Source: Guptibacillus hwajinpoensis
Lineage (GTDB): Bacteria > Bacillota > Bacilli > Bacillales > Guptibacillaceae
Length of the DNA stretch: 64,000 bases
NCBI RefSeq assembly: GCF_020524165.1
Contig: NZ_JAIVKU010000004.1
Span: forward strand, 310,001 to 374,000
Direction of reading: 5' to 3'
The first letter of the stretch is position 1, and each line of letters opens with the position of its first letter. This document shows, one piece after another, positions 62,391-64,000 of the stretch. Both the position numbers and the translations under genes were made by a program. The notes beneath the pieces were generated by a model. The model had not been told where the DNA came from, made no database searches, and saw only the letters and a list, made by a program, of their open reading frames with translations.

Positions 62391-62960
62391 ATGAAAAAGC
62401 GGCGGGTTATCTTTGTCACGGATGGAGACCTTTATGCTCAGAAAGCCATTGAGAAAGTAGCGTCAGATATTGGAGGAAGATGCATTAGTCAATCTGCAGG
62501 AAACCCTACCCCGCTTGCTGGATATGAAATCATTTCACTTATTAACGAAGCCCCTCATGATCCGGTTTTTGTTATGTTCGATGATAGTGGATTCCCCGGT
62601 GAAGGCTATGGAGAACTTGCCATGCAGTCTGTTGCGGAAGACGAGAATATTGAACTACTTGGAGCTATTGCAGTAGCCTCTAGAACTCATTTTTCAGAAT
62701 GGACAAGAGTAGATGTCTCAATTGATCGTGACGGTGAACTAACACACTATGGAGTGGACAAAAATGGGTTTGCGGATATGGAGCTCGGAAGAATCGATGG
62801 TGATACTGTGTCGATATTAGATAAACTAAACCTTCCCATTATTATAGGTGTTGGTGATATAGGTAAAATGTCTGGTCTTGACGATCCGGAAGTTGGTTCA
62901 CCTATAACATTAAAAGCCGTTCAAATTCTGCTTGAAAGGAGCGGTTTCTATGACCTCTAA
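62391..62960 (+). CDS. spoVAEA: Stage V sporulation protein AEA
   Basis: 189 residues, soluble: [55 protein letters not shown] and [14 protein letters not shown]. Family function is unknown beyond being part of the SpoVA operon. AAAGGGG fits ATG 62391; the GTG at 62382 overlaps the site itself. Its last 11 nt overlap spoVAF. Confidence 0.93.
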   Translation: MKKRRVIFVTDGDLYAQKAIEKVASDIGGRCISQSAGNPTPLAGYEIISLINEAPHDPVFVMFDDSGFPGEGYGELAMQSVAEDENIELLGAIAVASRTHFSEWTRVDVSIDRDGELTHYGVDKNGFADMELGRIDGDTVSILDKLNLPIIIGVGDIGKMSGLDDPEVGSPITLKAVQILLERSGFYDL

Positions 62961-64000
62961 AGTCGATAATAAACAAAAAATATTTAAAAAACTGAAAGAA
63001 AACGAAGAATTTTTAAAGAAATCAATCGGAATTGGGAAAAGCTTTGACGTTGGCGTGCGTAAACTTAAAATCCTAAACAAAGAAATTCAGTTTTACTATT
63101 GTACAGGACTTTGTGATACATCGATTATTGTAGAAATCATGCGAGAGCTGATGGAGATCGACGATCATCATCGCTTAACGGTGAAATTTGAGCAGGTGAT
63201 ACATAATCATTTGCCACATCAGCAGGTTACAGAGGTCGAAACGTTTGATGAAGTTATCGATCAAGTCTTATCAGGATTAATCGCTGTTTTTATGGAAGGC
63301 GAAGAGATTGCCTATATCATCGATGTTCGAAAATATCCTGGAAGAACGCCTCAAGAACCTGATACTGAAAAAGTAATCAGAGGCTCTCGTGATGGTTTTA
63401 CTGAAAATATTATTGAAAATACAGCGTTAACAAGACGTCGTATTCGAGATGGGCGCTTACGGAATGAGATTTTTCAAATAGGCGAACGCTCTAAAACTGA
63501 CGTGTGTATTACCTATATTCAAGATGTAGCTAACCCTAATTTAGTGGAAATTGTGAAAAAGAAATTAAAAGAAATTAATATAGACGGTATTCCAATGGCT
63601 GATAAAACGGTAGAAGAATTTCTTGTCCATCAAGCTGGTAACCCCTTTCCTCTTGTCAGATATACCGAAAGACCAGACGTGGCAGCATCTCATTTGTTAG
63701 AAGGCCACGTGTTGATTATCGTTGATACTTCACCAAGCGTAATGATTACGCCAACAACGTTTTTTCATCACGTACAGCATGCAGAAGAATATCGAGAAGC
63801 ACCACTCCCTGGAGCTTTTTTACGATGGGTTCGATTTGGTGGAATGCTGGCAGCATTGTTGTTATTACCTCTCTGGTTATTAGCGGTATATGAACCGCAG
63901 TTACTACCTAAAACAATTGATTTTATTGGACCGAATGATGAAACGAATGTACCTATTTTTGCCCAAATTATGCTTGCTGAAATTGGGATAGAAACGCTGC
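62950..64000 (+). CDS. spoVAF: Spore germination/stage V sporulation protein AF, partial
   Basis: GerA-A-type protein, open to the right edge after about 350 codons. Soluble N-terminal domain ([69 protein letters not shown]) then the first helix [19 protein letters not shown]. SpoVAF forms a subunit with FigP/YqhR-like partners that speeds germination. AAAGGAG precedes the ATG at 62950, inside spoVAEA. The remaining membrane domain lies outside. Confidence 0.95.
   Translation, partial: MTSKVDNKQKIFKKLKENEEFLKKSIGIGKSFDVGVRKLKILNKEIQFYYCTGLCDTSIIVEIMRELMEIDDHHRLTVKFEQVIHNHLPHQQVTEVETFDEVIDQVLSGLIAVFMEGEEIAYIIDVRKYPGRTPQEPDTEKVIRGSRDGFTENIIENTALTRRRIRDGRLRNEIFQIGERSKTDVCITYIQDVANPNLVEIVKKKLKEINIDGIPMADKTVEEFLVHQAGNPFPLVRYTERPDVAASHLLEGHVLIIVDTSPSVMITPTTFFHHVQHAEEYREAPLPGAFLRWVRFGGMLAALLLLPLWLLAVYEPQLLPKTIDFIGPNDETNVPIFAQIMLAEIGIETL

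Overview
The window is about 64 kb from the chromosome of an endospore-forming, low-GC Bacillaceae bacterium. The evidence is direct: the right third carries nudF, mciZ, spoIIM, fur, yqzK, xerD, deoB, punA, pdp, dacF, spoIIAA-spoIIAB-sigF and spoVAA to spoVAF, in the same order as Bacillus subtilis and relatives. Shine-Dalgarno sites are strong throughout, start codons are ATG with some GTG and TTG, and terminators are hairpins with U-runs. I saw no rRNA, tRNA, CRISPR array, insertion sequence or prophage. A halotolerant genus near Pseudalkalibacillus/Alkalihalobacillus is only a guess (BCCT osmolyte carrier, MoCo oxidoreductase, second aa3 oxidase).

Region by region. 0-5.1 kb: end of a DapA-family aldolase, a membrane-anchored glycerophosphodiesterase, a DJ-1/PfpI protein and a truncated relative, a nucleotidyltransferase, CwlK and a Nudix hydrolase. 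5.4-18.3 kb: a polytopic membrane protein with an APH-like kinase; a marR-mmpL operon (ydgG-ydgH-like) with tandem operator palindromes; an AbrB-like regulator; a TrmB regulator divergent from an MFS exporter with a palindrome between them; a YhfK-like protein, Mn-pyrophosphatase, a CdsA paralogue with a probable CTG start, FabL and an HPr-like protein lacking the catalytic His. 18.4-29.3 kb: ECF sigma/anti-sigma pair, OpuD-type carrier, a FUSC protein that looks leaderless, a four-gene aa3 cytochrome oxidase operon, 3-hydroxybutyrate dehydrogenase and a LysE exporter. 29.3-34.2 kb: a methyltransferase, one intact and two decayed GNAT acetyltransferases, a complete SAM (S-box) riboswitch ahead of a sulfite-oxidase-fold enzyme, and a secreted protein of two long His-rich helical repeats with a sortase-like tail.

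34.4-42.1 kb is the most interesting block: an eight-gene operon encoding a YnjB-like binding protein, two permeases, an ATPase, a TVP38/DedA-like membrane protein, a CDP-alcohol phosphatidyltransferase and two flavoprotein oxidoreductases. The same families sit together in the uncharacterised E. coli ydjXYZ-ynjABCDEF locus, which suggests a conserved but functionally unassigned transport/lipid/redox system.

42.3-48.7 kb: PadR regulator, YqkB-like protein, and a ketone-body/leucine-breakdown group (HMG-CoA lyase with a cre-like site, thiolase, ScoAB), then YqkF and an isochorismatase-family hydrolase. Bdh at 27.8 kb completes the chemistry from hydroxybutyrate or HMG-CoA through acetoacetate to acetyl-CoA. 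48.7-64 kb: the sporulation locus. It includes a short mciZ gene (FtsZ inhibitor) opposite nudF, a decayed endonuclease Q gene, a consensus sigma-A promoter with a Fur/PerR-type box before fur, and good sigma-F, sigma-H and sigma-G promoter matches before dacF, spoIIAA and spoVAA. The spoVAF gene runs off the right end.
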